A stretch of 64,000 bases of DNA from Betaproteobacteria bacterium (GTDB lineage Bacteria; Pseudomonadota; Gammaproteobacteria; Burkholderiales; Casimicrobiaceae): positions 868,001 to 932,000 of the forward strand of contig JAAFIS010000001.1 of NCBI GenBank assembly GCA_013298695.1. The letters are read 5' to 3'. A program made the translations under genes and the position numbers. The first letter of the stretch is position 1; every line of letters starts with the position of its first letter. The notes below the pieces were generated by a model that was not told where the DNA came from, did no database searches, and worked only from the letters and a program-made list of their open reading frames with translations. Shown here one piece after another: positions 1 to 10,048 of the stretch.

Positions 1-316
1 CAATCGTCCTCTGATTCGCGCCTGCGCGTTCGCGTGCCCACGCGATGGCCTGTTCGGAAAGATCGATTCCCTGCACGCTGAAATGCTTGCTCGCGAGGTA
101 AATCGAGTTCCTCCCATTCCCGCAGCCAATGTCGAGCGCAGCGCCAGCGACGATGCGACCTGCATTGACCCATTCGACCAGGTTATCGTCCGGATCTGAC
201 CCAAAGAAAGGGCAGGGCCGTTTTCGATCCGCGTAAAACTTCGCCCATCGAAGGCGCTCGATTGAGTCGACGCGATTCGCGAGCTCCAGTGTCGTACCGA
301 GGGGGTGGTCGTTCAT
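1..316 (-). CDS. Class I SAM-dependent methyltransferase, N-terminal part (cut by window edge)
   Basis: The first 105 codons of a minus-strand gene are present; the rest lies beyond base 1. The start is ATG at 316-314. The translation contains an aromatic N-terminal stretch ending in PCPFFG, then the SAM-binding motif ALDIGCGNGRNSIYLA around residue 60 and a motif-II acidic end (VQGIDLS). This matches small-molecule or thiopurine-type methyltransferases with PxFG-like leaders. The substrate cannot be told. It lies 15 bases upstream of the end of ispG on the same strand, so it may be the downstream member of that transcript. Confidence 0.8.
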   Translation of the reverse strand, partial: MNDHPLGTTLELANRVDSIERLRWAKFYADRKRPCPFFGSDPDDNLVEWVNAGRIVAGAALDIGCGNGRNSIYLASKHFSVQGIDLSEQAIAWARERAGANQRTI

Positions 317-331
317 TGGCTTAGCGCGCCA

Positions 332-1651
332 CTACCCCACCACAATCGGAATCGCTTTTCGCTCCGCAGGCTCCGCCAACTCAGCCGCCGTGCGCGGCAC
401 GTCTTTCCCGCCGTACGTGCGCAGCACATACGCGTCTAGCAGTCCTTGAAATTCCTCGGCGATGTGATCGCCTTTGAGCGTTACGGTTTTCTTGCCGTCT
501 TCGTACACGGGCGCAACAGGGAGTTCGCCGGTGCCGGGTAGCGAGATTCCGATGTTGGCCATTTTTGATTCGCCAGGGCCGTTCACCACGCAACCCATGA
601 CGGCCACACTCATGCCTTCAACGCCGGGATGTTTTTCGCGCCATACGGGCATTTGCGCGCGCAAATAGCTTTGTGTTTTTGCGGCGAGCTCTTGGAAGAA
701 GGTGCTCGTGGTGCGACCGCAGCCGGGGCAGGCAGTGACCAGCGGCGTGAATTGCCGCAAGCCCATCGTTTGCAGCATTTCTTGCGCAACGATCACCTCT
801 TTGGTGCGGTCGCCGTTCGGCTCAGGCGTAAGCGACACGCGAATGGTGTCACCAATGCCTTGCTGCAACAGGATCGCCATGGCAGCGGTGGAGGCGACGA
901 TGCCTTTGCTGCCCATGCCCGCTTCGGTGAGCCCCAGGTGCAGCGGGTAATCGCAACGCGCGGCGAGATCGGCGTAGACCGCGATTAAATCTTGTACGTC
1001 AGAGACTTTGCACGAGAGGCAAATCATGTCGCCCGGCAAGCCGACTTTTTCCGCGAGCGCGGCGGATTCAAGCGCAGAGGTCACGAGCGCATCGCGCATC
1101 ACTTGCTGCGCGGTTTTCGGATTAGGTAACGCAGCGTTAGCGTCCATCAATCGGCCGAGCAACTCTTGATCGAGGCTGCCCCAGTTGACGCCGATGCGCA
1201 CCGGCTTGTTTTCGCGAATCGCGATTTCGATCATCTGCGTGAACTGCGTATCGTGCTTTTCACCGCGACCGACGTTGCCGGGATTAATGCGGTACTTCGC
1301 GAGCGCTTTGGCGCAATCGGGATAGTCGCGCAACAACTTGTGGCCGTTGAAATGAAAATCGCCGACGAGTGGCACGTTGCAATGCAGTTTGTCGAGCCCT
1401 TCACGAATCGCTGCGACCGCGGCAGCGGCTTCGGGCGAATTCACCGTGATGCGAACGACCTCCGAGCCTGCGCTGGCAAGTGCGAAGACTTGATCGATGG
1501 TTGCCTGAATATCGGCAGTGTCGGTGTTGGTCATCGACTGCACCATGATCGGCGCGACGTTGCCCACTGAGCCGCCGATGCGCACATGCCCAATTTTCAC
1601 TTGACGGGTTTGGCGGCGAACCGGCGAATTCGCTGAAGGCGATCTGGACAT
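332..1651 (-). CDS. ispG: 4-hydroxy-3-methylbut-2-en-1-yl diphosphate synthase (flavodoxin/ferredoxin)
   Basis: IspG/GcpE of 439 residues, the penultimate enzyme of the MEP isoprenoid pathway. It reduces methylerythritol cyclodiphosphate to HMBPP using a 4Fe-4S cluster. The N-terminal TIM-barrel signature ([11 protein letters not shown]) is at about residue 35. The cluster cysteines sit in [10 protein letters not shown] and [10 protein letters not shown] near residues 310 and 355. Length is normal for the proteobacterial form without the plant-type insert. It is the last gene of the ndk-rlmN-pilW-rodZ-ispG block, as expected in Betaproteobacteria. The ATG at 1651 follows rodZ by 25 bases. Confidence 0.97.
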   Translation of the reverse strand: MSRSPSANSPVRRQTRQVKIGHVRIGGSVGNVAPIMVQSMTNTDTADIQATIDQVFALASAGSEVVRITVNSPEAAAAVAAIREGLDKLHCNVPLVGDFHFNGHKLLRDYPDCAKALAKYRINPGNVGRGEKHDTQFTQMIEIAIRENKPVRIGVNWGSLDQELLGRLMDANAALPNPKTAQQVMRDALVTSALESAALAEKVGLPGDMICLSCKVSDVQDLIAVYADLAARCDYPLHLGLTEAGMGSKGIVASTAAMAILLQQGIGDTIRVSLTPEPNGDRTKEVIVAQEMLQTMGLRQFTPLVTACPGCGRTTSTFFQELAAKTQSYLRAQMPVWREKHPGVEGMSVAVMGCVVNGPGESKMANIGISLPGTGELPVAPVYEDGKKTVTLKGDHIAEEFQGLLDAYVLRTYGGKDVPRTAAELAEPAERKAIPIVVG

Positions 1652-1676
1652 AAAACTTGAGATCTAAGTGGGTTGG

Positions 1677-2666
1677 TTACTCAATCCGAAATCGAGCGAC
1701 TTCGTTGCGCACGTGCATCGAAAAGTCATACGGTTTGCCGTCAATCGTGAGCTTCACGTTGCTTGAATTACCGATCACAAACGAGATGGGCCCGGCGGCG
1801 ACAAACTCCCGTGTTGCATCCGTAAGCATTTCGGAAAGCAAAACGTCATTTTTCCCGCGCGCTTCTGTCCATGAACGACCTGACGCGGTAACCACGATCT
1901 TGCGCTCTCCCGCTGCAAGCGGCTTTCCGGCTAGCAGCGCGCCCGGTTGCGGCGTAGCCGCTAGAACGGGTGGTGAAACTGCACCGGCCGGAAGCGTTAG
2001 CGCTGAGACCGGCGGAGAAACTACGTTAGGGGAAACTGGAGCAGAAGTTCCTGCTAAAAGCCCATTTGATTGGGCATCAACGCCGGTTATGGGACTAGTC
2101 GCTAATTTTAAAGAATCACTCGTTGGCCCAGGTAACAAGGGCGCTGTGGATGTTGGCTGTGTCTGCGTCGCGGCTGCTGCAGACGGTTTCGCTGCGCCCA
2201 CACCGTCAAGTGGTAACTTCGATGCGGCCTGCGGCATCGGAATATCTTTCCAGAAGAAGAGCGCGAGACCGACCAGCAAAATCGCCAGCAGCATGAGCGG
2301 AATCAGCCATCGTGAGAGGCCCGATCTCGCGGGCACATTTTCGGCAGTCACTTCGCTAATGCCGGCTGGCAATGTGCGCATTTCCGATAGCGGCGCGGCG
2401 CGGGGCGTGAAACTCGTCTCGATCACTTTTTTATCGACCCCGACCAATCGCGCGTAGCTGTAGAAAAAACCGCGAGTAAAGGTACGCTCGGGCAGATTCG
2501 ACCAATCCTCAGCCTCAATCGCTACGATCTGACGTGCCGATAACTTTAGTTTCGTCGCGACGTCTTCAACCGACAGGCCCGCTGCCTCGCGCGCAGCGCG
2601 CAGCGCGTTACCCGCAAGCCGTGGTTGCGGCGCAGAGATAGTCTCGCCGAGTACGGTGTCACTCAT
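1677..2666 (-). CDS. rodZ: RodZ-like cytoskeletal protein (HTH + TM + DUF4115)
   Basis: A 329-residue bitopic membrane protein. The N-terminal helix-turn-helix of the Xre/RodZ type (residues ~20-90; LSVEDVATKLKLS) is followed by a basic linker and a single transmembrane helix (LIPLMLLAILLVGLALFFW, ~140-160). Next come a Pro/Ala/Ser/Thr-rich periplasmic linker and a C-terminal DUF4115 beta domain ending in NVKLTIDGKPYDF. RodZ anchors MreB filaments and supports rod shape. The start codon overlaps the stop of pilW (ATGA), so translation is coupled. Neighbours rlmN, pilW and ispG are typical for betaproteobacterial rodZ. Confidence 0.9.
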   Translation of the reverse strand: MSDTVLGETISAPQPRLAGNALRAAREAAGLSVEDVATKLKLSARQIVAIEAEDWSNLPERTFTRGFFYSYARLVGVDKKVIETSFTPRAAPLSEMRTLPAGISEVTAENVPARSGLSRWLIPLMLLAILLVGLALFFWKDIPMPQAASKLPLDGVGAAKPSAAAATQTQPTSTAPLLPGPTSDSLKLATSPITGVDAQSNGLLAGTSAPVSPNVVSPPVSALTLPAGAVSPPVLAATPQPGALLAGKPLAAGERKIVVTASGRSWTEARGKNDVLLSEMLTDATREFVAAGPISFVIGNSSNVKLTIDGKPYDFSMHVRNEVARFRIE

Positions 2667-3496
2667 TCACATCCCCCACGCTCGATCGCTTCATTAAATG
2701 GTGATTCTGCGAAGCGCGAACGCAATTGTGTTCGATAGTCGTCCTCGCGCTGTTTGTTGCCCAACTTTCGTTCGGCACATGCACCGTAAAACAAGAGCTG
2801 CGGCGTGAGCTGTTGCGTGCGCATACCCAGCTCAACTTGACGCTTCACTTCGTCAAAGCGAGCGGTTTTAAGCGCAACCGCCGCCAAACCTTGGTAGCCG
2901 CGCGAGCTAAATGGGAATTGCTGTGCGAGGCGACCGAAATAACCTTCTGCGGGGCGGATCTTCGCCGCAGCGAGAGCGCAGCTCCCTGCATTTTCAAGCG
3001 CGACTTGCGGCGTTTGATAAAGCGGTTGCCGCAGTGCCGCTTCGAACTGCGCGAGCCCTTCGTCGGTACGACCTTGACCGCAGAGGTACGAGCCGTATTG
3101 ATTACGAATATCGCCTTCGTTGGGCGCAACTTCAACCGCGCGCTTGAACGCGGCATCGGCCTTGGCATCTTCGCCTAAGTTGGCGTGAACGAGCCCGGTG
3201 ATGCTGTGCGCGAGGCCATAACGTGGATCAACCCGCGCAGCTTCGCGAAGCTCTTCAAGCGCGATTGCGAATTGTCCGCGTTGCAAATAGTTTGCGCCTA
3301 ACTCGGTGTGGAGGCGAGCGCGATAGCGCGCAGGATCTTCGTTGTTGGATCCGGCGCTCGATTGAACGCCATCGTCAGCAGTCGGCTCCACTTTTTTTCC
3401 AGCGTTCGCACAACCGCCGAGAGCAATTGCGAGCGCGGCGAGTGTTGCCAGGTTCCCTGAGCGGGTTCGCCACAGTTTCAGAAATTGCATCGCCAT
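2663..3496 (-). CDS. pilW: Type IV pilus biogenesis/stability lipoprotein with TPRs
   Basis: About 277 residues. An N-terminal lipoprotein signal with lipobox LGGC is followed by a PilW/PilF-type array of tetratricopeptide repeats (for example YLQRGQFAIALEEL, LANLGEDAKADAAF). The family member PilF/PilW is an outer-membrane pilotin-like factor needed for PilQ secretin assembly. I take the ATG at 3496 because TTTTGGAG lies 8 bases upstream; a GTG one codon earlier and an ATG at 3490 are also possible. It overlaps rodZ by four bases downstream and follows rlmN, the conserved arrangement. Confidence 0.88.
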   Translation of the reverse strand: MAMQFLKLWRTRSGNLATLAALAIALGGCANAGKKVEPTADDGVQSSAGSNNEDPARYRARLHTELGANYLQRGQFAIALEELREAARVDPRYGLAHSITGLVHANLGEDAKADAAFKRAVEVAPNEGDIRNQYGSYLCGQGRTDEGLAQFEAALRQPLYQTPQVALENAGSCALAAAKIRPAEGYFGRLAQQFPFSSRGYQGLAAVALKTARFDEVKRQVELGMRTQQLTPQLLFYGACAERKLGNKQREDDYRTQLRSRFAESPFNEAIERGGCE

Positions 3497-3515
3497 CACA
3501 GTGACTCCAAAAGAA

Positions 3516-4631
3516 TTAGTGAACGCTGGGGGCAGACTTTATTGCAATGGTCCTGCGGGTTCGGTCTTTGATCTGGCCCGCAAGCTGACCGCAGGCCGCA
3601 TCGATATCGTCACCACGCGTTTTGCGTATCGTAGTGACAATTCCGGCGTCTGACAATTGGCGTTGAAACGCAAGAATGCGTTCGCGCGGCGATTTGCCAA
3701 ACCCTGAATTCGGGAAAGGATTAAACGGAATCAGATTCAGTTTTGAGGGCACTTGGCGCGCAATCTTGATGAGCTGCTCGGCGTGCTCGCGTTGATCGTT
3801 AATGCCGTCGAGCATTACGTATTCGAACGTGATGAAATCGCGCGGCGCATGATCGAGATAGCGGTTGCAAGCGGCGAGCAATTCTTTGATCGGATAGCGC
3901 TTATTGATCGGCACCAACTCATCGCGCAGCGCGTCATTTGGCGCATGCAAACTCACTGCTAACGCCACGGGGCAGCGTTGTGCAAGATCGTCGATTTGCG
4001 GCACGAGGCCCGACGTGGAAACCGTTACGCGACGGCGCGACAAGCCATACGCATTGTCATCGAGCATGAGTTCGAGCGCTGGAACCACCGCTTCGAAATT
4101 CGCAAGCGGTTCGCCCATGCCCATCATCACAACGTTGGTGACAGGCTGCACACCATCGGGTGTGCGCCCAACCACGCCCATGTCGGCTTTGAGCGCGCGA
4201 TCCGCGTAGCGCAGTTGACCAATGATTTCAGCAGTCGATAAATTTCGATTAAAGCCCTGTTTTCCGGTGGAACAAAACGCGCAATCGAGCGCGCATCCGG
4301 CTTGCGAAGAAATGCAGAGCGTGCCGCGATCATCTTCGGGAATGAAAACGGCATCGACTGCGGACGTGCCAACGTCAAATAGCCATTTTCGAGTGCCGTC
4401 AGAGGCGGTGGAATCTCGAATGGCTGTGAGGTCGCGAATCTCTGCGTGCTGCGAAAGCAATTCACGCGTGGTTTTCGCGATATCAGTCATTTCCGCAAAA
4501 TCACTGATCTGCGATTGATGCAACCACTTGAGCGTTTGTTTCGCGCGCATCTTCACGCTCGCAGGCTTCTCTCCGATGTGTTCGAAGAATTGCGCGAGCG
4601 TGGGTTGCGTTAACTCAAGTAGGTTTTGCAT
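3516..4631 (-). CDS. rlmN: 23S rRNA (adenine(2503)-C(2))-methyltransferase / tRNA A37 methyltransferase
   Basis: Radical SAM enzyme of 371 residues that methylates C2 of A2503 in 23S rRNA and of A37 in tRNA. The radical SAM motif [19 protein letters not shown] is visible near residue 115, and the methyl-carrying cysteine near the C-terminus lies in [12 protein letters not shown]. The open frame extends 32 codons upstream, but the conserved family N-terminus ([16 protein letters not shown]) begins at ATG 4631, so I use that start. It is placed between ndk and pilW as usual in Betaproteobacteria. Confidence 0.96.
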   Translation of the reverse strand: MQNLLELTQPTLAQFFEHIGEKPASVKMRAKQTLKWLHQSQISDFAEMTDIAKTTRELLSQHAEIRDLTAIRDSTASDGTRKWLFDVGTSAVDAVFIPEDDRGTLCISSQAGCALDCAFCSTGKQGFNRNLSTAEIIGQLRYADRALKADMGVVGRTPDGVQPVTNVVMMGMGEPLANFEAVVPALELMLDDNAYGLSRRRVTVSTSGLVPQIDDLAQRCPVALAVSLHAPNDALRDELVPINKRYPIKELLAACNRYLDHAPRDFITFEYVMLDGINDQREHAEQLIKIARQVPSKLNLIPFNPFPNSGFGKSPRERILAFQRQLSDAGIVTTIRKTRGDDIDAACGQLAGQIKDRTRRTIAIKSAPSVH

Positions 4632-4770
4632 GGTGCGTTTGGCACAGGACGAATGACGAAAAGCTTCGCAATCAATGGGCGCGAATCTAGCGGCGACTGC
4701 AACGTCGTCGCTAGCTCGTGTCGCCACCCAAGGGCGCGTTGGTTATTCGTCATTTATTCTGGTGGGCGCT

Positions 4771-5199
4771 CTAGCGACCGGTAAACACCTGTGAAGCCGG
4801 GAAGAAATACGCGATTTCTTGTGCAGCGGTTTCAGGGGCGTCAGAGCCGTGAACGGCGTTTGCGTCGATCGACTCAGCGAAGTCTGCGCGGATCGTGCCG
4901 GGGGCTGCTTTCTTCGGATCCGTTGCGCCCATCAGGTCGCGGTTTTTAAGGATCGCGCCTTCGCCTTCGAGCACTTGCAACACGACCGGGCCGGAGACCA
5001 TGAAGTCAACCAAATCTTTGAAAAAAGGGCGCGCTTTGTGCACGGCGTAGAAGCCTTCCGCTTCTTGGCGCGACAGATGCGTCATGCGCGATGCGATCAC
5101 TTTCAGGCCGGCGGCTTCAAAGCGCGCGACGATTGCGCCGATTGCGTTTTTCGCGACGGCGTCAGGTTTGATGATGGAGAAGGTGCGTTCGATCGCCAT
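4771..5199 (-). CDS. ndk: Nucleoside diphosphate kinase
   Basis: Ndk of 142 residues, the usual length. It transfers the gamma phosphate between nucleoside tri- and diphosphates through a phosphohistidine. The active-site motif [10 protein letters not shown] is near residue 118 and the N-terminal [13 protein letters not shown] is typical. The frame stays open upstream to 5289, but homologous sequence starts at MAIERTF (ATG 5199), with a GAGGAC ribosome-binding site about ten bases before it. First gene of the five-gene housekeeping block. Confidence 0.97.
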   Translation of the reverse strand: MAIERTFSIIKPDAVAKNAIGAIVARFEAAGLKVIASRMTHLSRQEAEGFYAVHKARPFFKDLVDFMVSGPVVLQVLEGEGAILKNRDLMGATDPKKAAPGTIRADFAESIDANAVHGSDAPETAAQEIAYFFPASQVFTGR

Positions 5200-5531
5200 G
5201 TTATGGATGTCCTCAAAAAGAAAGAGCTTCGATAAGCTGCAGATCCACGATTTTTCGCGGGTTCCACACAAAAAAGGCTTACGAAACAAAGCCTTAAATT
5301 ATAGCCTTCAAGAGTTACGTCGTTTCGAGCTAGACGTCAGCAGCGCTCAAATCGCTGGCTAAGCCTCTCAATGTCCAATTTAATTGGGTGTGAACCGGAT
5401 TTCAGGGATCAATCAACAATCGGCGCCATGAAGCTGTTCGCTCATTAAAATAGGCGTAAGACGGCGCGGGTTGTCGGTTACCCAGTGCAGACACTTCGCG
5501 TTGCTGCGCAGACCTCAGCGGCACTTCGCGG
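5200..5531. other. Intergenic region between ndk start and diguanylate cyclase end
   Basis: About 330 bases with no convincing gene. It must contain the ndk promoter. The only structured element I see is a 13-base AT-rich palindrome (CCAATTTAATTGG) at 5375-5387, about 175 bases upstream of ndk. Its possible relatives elsewhere in the window are discussed in the findings. Confidence 0.5.
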
Positions 5532-7316
5532 CTACGCCCTACGTAGCTGACCCTTACCGGTTTGCTTGCCGTTATACATCGCGTCGTCTGCGAGCTTCAG
5601 CAGCGTGACGCTATCCATTCCGTTGGTCGGCGCGGTCGCGTAGCCGATGGTCAGACTCACCGTCACCTTTTGCTGCGAAAGCGCGATTGGCTCACGGAAC
5701 GCGCGCATCAATGATTCGCCGAGCGTCGCTGCTTGCTCCTCGGTGCGCAAGCCGCTGGCGAGCACCACAAACTCATCACCGCCCAATCGCGAGACGATGT
5801 CGCCTTGGCGCACGTTGCCTTTGATGCGCTGGCTCACCTGAATTAGCAGCTCGTCACCCACATCATGTCCGAAACGATCATTCACCGGTTTGAAGTTATC
5901 GAGATCGATCACGTAAAGCGCAAGCAGATTGCCTGGGCCACAGCGTGCGATGGCGCTTTTCAACGCGTCGCTCAAACTGCGCCGATTGGCCAGACCGGTG
6001 AGCGGATCGCTGTGCGCAAGCGCACGCATGATGTCAGCTTCGCGACTCGCGTGAAGCACGGCCAAGCGAATGGCTTTGTTGCGCAACGTGAGCACGTACA
6101 TGAACGCGAGCATGTCAAGCGTTGCCGCAAACTGGAAGGCGTGTAGCGTCCAAAAATTAACGTGTGTGTTGCCACGAATCACGGCAGTGATAATGATGAC
6201 GCCGATCATGTAGATCGCGAACGCAATGCCTAAATACCAGCCAATCGGATCGCCCCGGCGAGCGCGGCCGATGATGTTTTTCGCGGCAACGATGGTTGGT
6301 AGCGGCCCGAGCACCGTAACGATGGCGGCCATCGTTCCGGTGTCGAACACGCCTGATGCGAACACGATACCAATGAACAGGCAAAGCCACGCGCCGCCCT
6401 TCATTAGGTGCTCGAACGTCGTCGTATGCGTCGGTCGAGCGAGCGGAATCTCACGCAACGCTTCTTCCAGAAACAAGAACGTGCCGGCTATCGCCGCTAA
6501 CGCTGACAGGCCCGCCGCGTGGCGTTCAATCCAGAAATTATTGGTCCACAGAAACTGCCCGCCAATGCCGAATTGCAGCAGCGAGAATCCAAGACTTCCG
6601 GAAACGAGCAACGCATATTTCGCAAACAAGCGTTCGCGCGAATTCACGTATTGCGCAACGCTGTAGAACACCAGGCAAAGCGCGATCCCCACCAGCAAGC
6701 CTTGAATCATCTGCTCGAATGTTGATGAGCGATGAAATGAGGCCGGCGATTCGACGTACATCGGCAGCACCGCCGCGCCGCGTGTTTCCACGCGAACGAG
6801 GAGGTCGAAACGCTCCACCGCTTCAAGCGACAGCGGAATCGCGTGTGATCGGGCAAGCAGCGGTCGCGAGAAAAAGTCACGCAGACTTCCGCTGACAAAC
6901 TTCTGAGTAATGCGGCCGTTTTGTACGATGAAGAAATCGACTTGATGCAGCGGCGGATAATCGATGTTGATGACCCAATGTGGGTCGGCGGATGCGCTTC
7001 GGCGGATCGGCACATGCAGCCACATCGCTTCGCGGCGCACGCCGAGGGTTTCGTTTTCGCTAGGTGGTGCCGCGAAGGTGGGCAGGGCCGCTATGGCGTC
7101 GTCTGCCGTCATCGTCTTGCTTGGGTCCGCAAGGATTCGAACAAACGGCCAGGCCGCAACTTTCGACGTTTTTTCGTCGAGCGGAAGCTCATTGGCCTGG
7201 GCTGCCCCCGTCATCACCAAACCAAAACAAAAGCAAAAAAGCGACCACATCGCCGTTTTAATAGGGCGAAATTGAAGCTTATCGTGCATAACGGAAAAGC
7301 AAATTAATCGCTTCAT
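5532..7316 (-). CDS. Membrane-bound diguanylate cyclase (7TMR-DISMED2 / 7TM-DISM / GGDEF)
   Basis: A 594-residue sensor. A signal-like segment (WSLFCFCFGLVMTGAAQA) precedes a periplasmic 7TMR-DISMED2 carbohydrate-binding-like sensor (~60-200). Seven hydrophobic segments (7TM-DISM, ~205-410) and a C-terminal GGDEF domain (~430-590) follow. The active site reads LGGDEFVV and an RxxD inhibitory site (RQGD) sits five residues before it, so both c-di-GMP synthesis and product inhibition look intact. The ligand is unknown. The start is uncertain: ATG 7316 or ATG 7289, neither with a strong ribosome-binding site. Confidence 0.9.
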   Translation of the reverse strand: MKRLICFSVMHDKLQFRPIKTAMWSLFCFCFGLVMTGAAQANELPLDEKTSKVAAWPFVRILADPSKTMTADDAIAALPTFAAPPSENETLGVRREAMWLHVPIRRSASADPHWVINIDYPPLHQVDFFIVQNGRITQKFVSGSLRDFFSRPLLARSHAIPLSLEAVERFDLLVRVETRGAAVLPMYVESPASFHRSSTFEQMIQGLLVGIALCLVFYSVAQYVNSRERLFAKYALLVSGSLGFSLLQFGIGGQFLWTNNFWIERHAAGLSALAAIAGTFLFLEEALREIPLARPTHTTTFEHLMKGGAWLCLFIGIVFASGVFDTGTMAAIVTVLGPLPTIVAAKNIIGRARRGDPIGWYLGIAFAIYMIGVIIITAVIRGNTHVNFWTLHAFQFAATLDMLAFMYVLTLRNKAIRLAVLHASREADIMRALAHSDPLTGLANRRSLSDALKSAIARCGPGNLLALYVIDLDNFKPVNDRFGHDVGDELLIQVSQRIKGNVRQGDIVSRLGGDEFVVLASGLRTEEQAATLGESLMRAFREPIALSQQKVTVSLTIGYATAPTNGMDSVTLLKLADDAMYNGKQTGKGQLRRA

Positions 7317-7388
7317 CGCCCAATAAAAACGGCGTTCTAGAATTTTATTTGTTCCTGGAATTGAAGTTGCGGATTGGCTTGCATGTTG

Positions 7389-8858
7389 CTATTTTGCTTG
7401 TTTGCGTCGGCGATCCGCCCACGCACCACGCATTGTGAAACGATCCTCTATGCGATTGATCCACGCGGGCGCCTTCGCGTCCTCCGACCATGTCGCGACC
7501 GTTTGATCAACTTGATTGAGGAGCGCGTCGGGGAGACGGAGCGGTCGCGTCTGGTCCATCAAGAATTTTGTTAACAAGTGATAGCCAACGACGCGCGAAA
7601 GCATTCGCGAAAGTGAGAAATCCCGGATTACGAGTCGCACCACGCCGTCGATCACGCGGACGACGCCCATACCGATCGTGTAGACAAGGCGGCATGCGAA
7701 CGATGCGCGAGCGCTTACCCCGAGCTCTTCAACCACGCGTTGCCCGCAGAGCGTTTTAGTGAGCAGCGACGGAACGCCTTTGAGCATCGCAACCGGGATC
7801 ACGCGCTCCAAGTTTTCCACTAATGCGCGCCCGAGTTTCGGCCGTGGGTCAGCACTGCCGGGTCGCTTTTCCGCATCGGCCCGCCCGCGTGCCTGCATCA
7901 GTTCAAACGACCGCGAGGCCTCGTCAAATGTTTGCGGCATCAAATTAGTTTCAATACCGAGCACATGCCCCATTACGTTCCACGCGTGGATGTAGGCCAG
8001 CTCGTCGCTGCTTGAAAGCGGAATCGCGAGCGTGCGCATCCCGCGAACGAAGATGTAATGAAACGTGAGTAATGTGTAGGCAAGCTCCTCTTGATTGCAG
8101 GGCAGACCGTCGCGTGCGACGCTCCAGCCGTGCGCGAAAAGCGCTTGAAACATGTCGGGCGCGGCGTTTCCGTTTGAACTCTCAGTTGCGGCGACGAGCG
8201 GTTCTAGTTCGAGCGCTTGAGCAACGGCATTCTCGACTGGGCCGCGCAAAATCAAATGGCGAATCATCGCGTGAATCAGTCGCACTTTAAGCACTTGCGG
8301 CACACCGCCGCCCTCGGGCGAGGTGAGCCCACCGCGCATCATGATCGGGAAAATCATCGCGGCAGTTGAACGAATTCGGTGATCGGTATGGGCTTCTAAT
8401 TGCCCGGCGGCATGGAGCACGTCAGAGAGATCGGGCAACACGTAACACTCGGGCAGGCTCGCGCAGAACAGAAGCAGGCACGACAGCACACCGTGATCCA
8501 TGAAAACTTTTTCAGCCGCGCTGATCTGATCTTGGTTTGCCCAACTCGGCAATACGCGACCGGCGTGCACGTAAGCCACAAGCGCTTGCGCAACATCCGA
8601 AGTGTCAACTGATCCGTCGGCGGCGGTCGGCTGCCAGGTGGCAAGTGAGCCGTTAGTCGTCCATTGGCTCATCAGCCGGTTAGCTTCGCGCAGCGCTCGC
8701 CAGTGAAGTACGGGCGCGGCGAGCGGTGCGCTCGCGGTGTCGGTTGAGGCGCCGAGCAGCGCGCTGACCGTCGCGTCTGCGAGCGGGTCGGCGCGAAGCT
8801 GCATTGCATCGAGCAACTCGTTCGAAATCGCTACTCGCCGTGGGGCGCTATCGGTCAT
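7389..8858 (-). CDS. MpaB / latex-clearing-protein family oxygenase (DUF2236)
   Basis: 489 residues. The central part (~120-400) has the helical DUF2236/MpaB fold hallmarks, such as VLKVRLIHAMIRHLI and LAYTLLTFHYIFVRGM. These are shared with rubber oxygenase Lcp and the fungal ER oxygenase MpaB, which are heme enzymes using a histidine ligand. No signal peptide is visible, so a cytoplasmic or membrane-associated enzyme is likely. The real substrate cannot be read from sequence. A GAGGGAA ribosome-binding site precedes the ATG at 8858. It stands alone, upstream of the diguanylate cyclase on the same strand. Confidence 0.75.
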   Translation of the reverse strand: MTDSAPRRVAISNELLDAMQLRADPLADATVSALLGASTDTASAPLAAPVLHWRALREANRLMSQWTTNGSLATWQPTAADGSVDTSDVAQALVAYVHAGRVLPSWANQDQISAAEKVFMDHGVLSCLLLFCASLPECYVLPDLSDVLHAAGQLEAHTDHRIRSTAAMIFPIMMRGGLTSPEGGGVPQVLKVRLIHAMIRHLILRGPVENAVAQALELEPLVAATESSNGNAAPDMFQALFAHGWSVARDGLPCNQEELAYTLLTFHYIFVRGMRTLAIPLSSSDELAYIHAWNVMGHVLGIETNLMPQTFDEASRSFELMQARGRADAEKRPGSADPRPKLGRALVENLERVIPVAMLKGVPSLLTKTLCGQRVVEELGVSARASFACRLVYTIGMGVVRVIDGVVRLVIRDFSLSRMLSRVVGYHLLTKFLMDQTRPLRLPDALLNQVDQTVATWSEDAKAPAWINRIEDRFTMRGAWADRRRKQAK

Positions 8859-9015
8859 TTCAAATTCCCTCGTAAGCGCTCGCAGTGGCGCGGTGTCTTT
8901 TTTGTGTGTTGCTGTGTGCTGAAGCGCTCTCGGGTTTCAACTCACCTCAAACTTAACCCAAGCGCGCATCAACTATCCGAATTATGGCCGGACGAAACAT
9001 GAAGAAAGTACGGGT

Positions 9016-9945
9016 TTAACGATGACTTTCCAGTGCCGTCGCCGACTGTGGTTTCCGCACCAACGCGCTGCGTGCGGCGACCATTACCTCGTGTGTGAGC
9101 CGATCGAGCGTGCTGCTCGTTAAACGAACGCGCTGCCAAAAGAGCGGCACATCCAGGCGCGTTCTGGCCACCAGTTCAACCAAATCCCCGGTCGCTAACG
9201 CCGCCTCGATCAGCATCAGTGGGTTCATACCCCAGCCGAGCCCGGCTCGTGCTGCCTCAACGAACCCATGCGTGCTAGGGACGTAATTAATGGGCGAAGA
9301 CGTGTTTTTCAGGCCAAGTCGTTTTAGGTATTCAGATTGCAATTTATCCTTGCGATTGAAGACGTTACGGGGTGCAGCTGTAAAGGCTGTCGCTCGATCT
9401 TTACCGCTGAAAAAACGTTGCACAAAGTCGGGATGGGCGACTGCTGCGTAGCGCATCGCGCCAAGCGGGGAGACGTCGCAGCCTTGCACCGCGCTGGGGT
9501 CACTCGTAATCGCAGCCATCACGCGGCCGCTGCGCAACAGCTCCCTCGTGTGCTCTTGGTCTTCAACGACTAGATCAAACGTTGCGTTGCACGCGCTGGC
9601 CGCGCGAGCCAGCGGCGCGGCAAACCACGTGGCGAGCGAGTCCGCGTTGACCGCGAGGGAAATTGGCAACGGCTGTTGGGTTTCACGATCAAGGCCGAGC
9701 GCTCCGAGCGCCTCGCTTTCAAGCAACGCGAGCTGATGCGCGTAGCGTTGAAGCGCTTGCCCGGCGACCGTTGGCAGGCATGGCTGACCGCGCTGAATCA
9801 AGACGTGCCCGAGGCGATCTTCAAGCTGCTTAATGCGTTGGCTAATGGCAGACGACGTAACAAATAACGCTTTGGCAGCAGCATCAAACGAGCCTTCGCG
9901 GAGCACGGCATTGAACGCTGATAACTGACCCGAATCGATTTGCAT
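9016..9945 (-). CDS. argP: LysR-family regulator ArgP (IciA)
   Basis: 309 residues. The N-terminal winged HTH (LSAFNAVLREGSFDAAAKAL..SAISQRIKQLEDRLG) and the LysR effector domain match the ArgP/IciA branch. That branch senses arginine and lysine and activates the exporter gene argO. It is divergently transcribed from a LysE/ArgO-family exporter with about 100 bases between the start codons, the standard arrangement. That context makes the ArgP assignment stronger than homology alone. Confidence 0.92.
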   Translation of the reverse strand: MQIDSGQLSAFNAVLREGSFDAAAKALFVTSSAISQRIKQLEDRLGHVLIQRGQPCLPTVAGQALQRYAHQLALLESEALGALGLDRETQQPLPISLAVNADSLATWFAAPLARAASACNATFDLVVEDQEHTRELLRSGRVMAAITSDPSAVQGCDVSPLGAMRYAAVAHPDFVQRFFSGKDRATAFTAAPRNVFNRKDKLQSEYLKRLGLKNTSSPINYVPSTHGFVEAARAGLGWGMNPLMLIEAALATGDLVELVARTRLDVPLFWQRVRLTSSTLDRLTHEVMVAARSALVRKPQSATALESHR

Positions 9946-10048
9946 CTGAGATAAGAATTGCTAAAGCAAAATAAGAAAAATTAGCTTGGCTAATGATACG
10001 GCTATTGCTAACGTTTTGCCATCATCTTCAAAATCTAACCACTTGCTC
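9946..10048. promoter_or_regulatory. Divergent argP / exporter promoter region
   Basis: AT-rich 103-base spacer between two divergent start codons. By analogy with the argP-argO intergenic region of other proteobacteria, it should hold both promoters and the ArgP operator (a T-N11-A type LysR box). I cannot point to one convincing box by eye. Confidence 0.4.

Noticed and set aside
9986-10048. Longer N-terminus of the LysE/ArgO exporter
   Set aside because: The 21 extra residues are polar, not conserved and coincide with the divergent promoter region; the hydrophobic family N-terminus starts at 10049.
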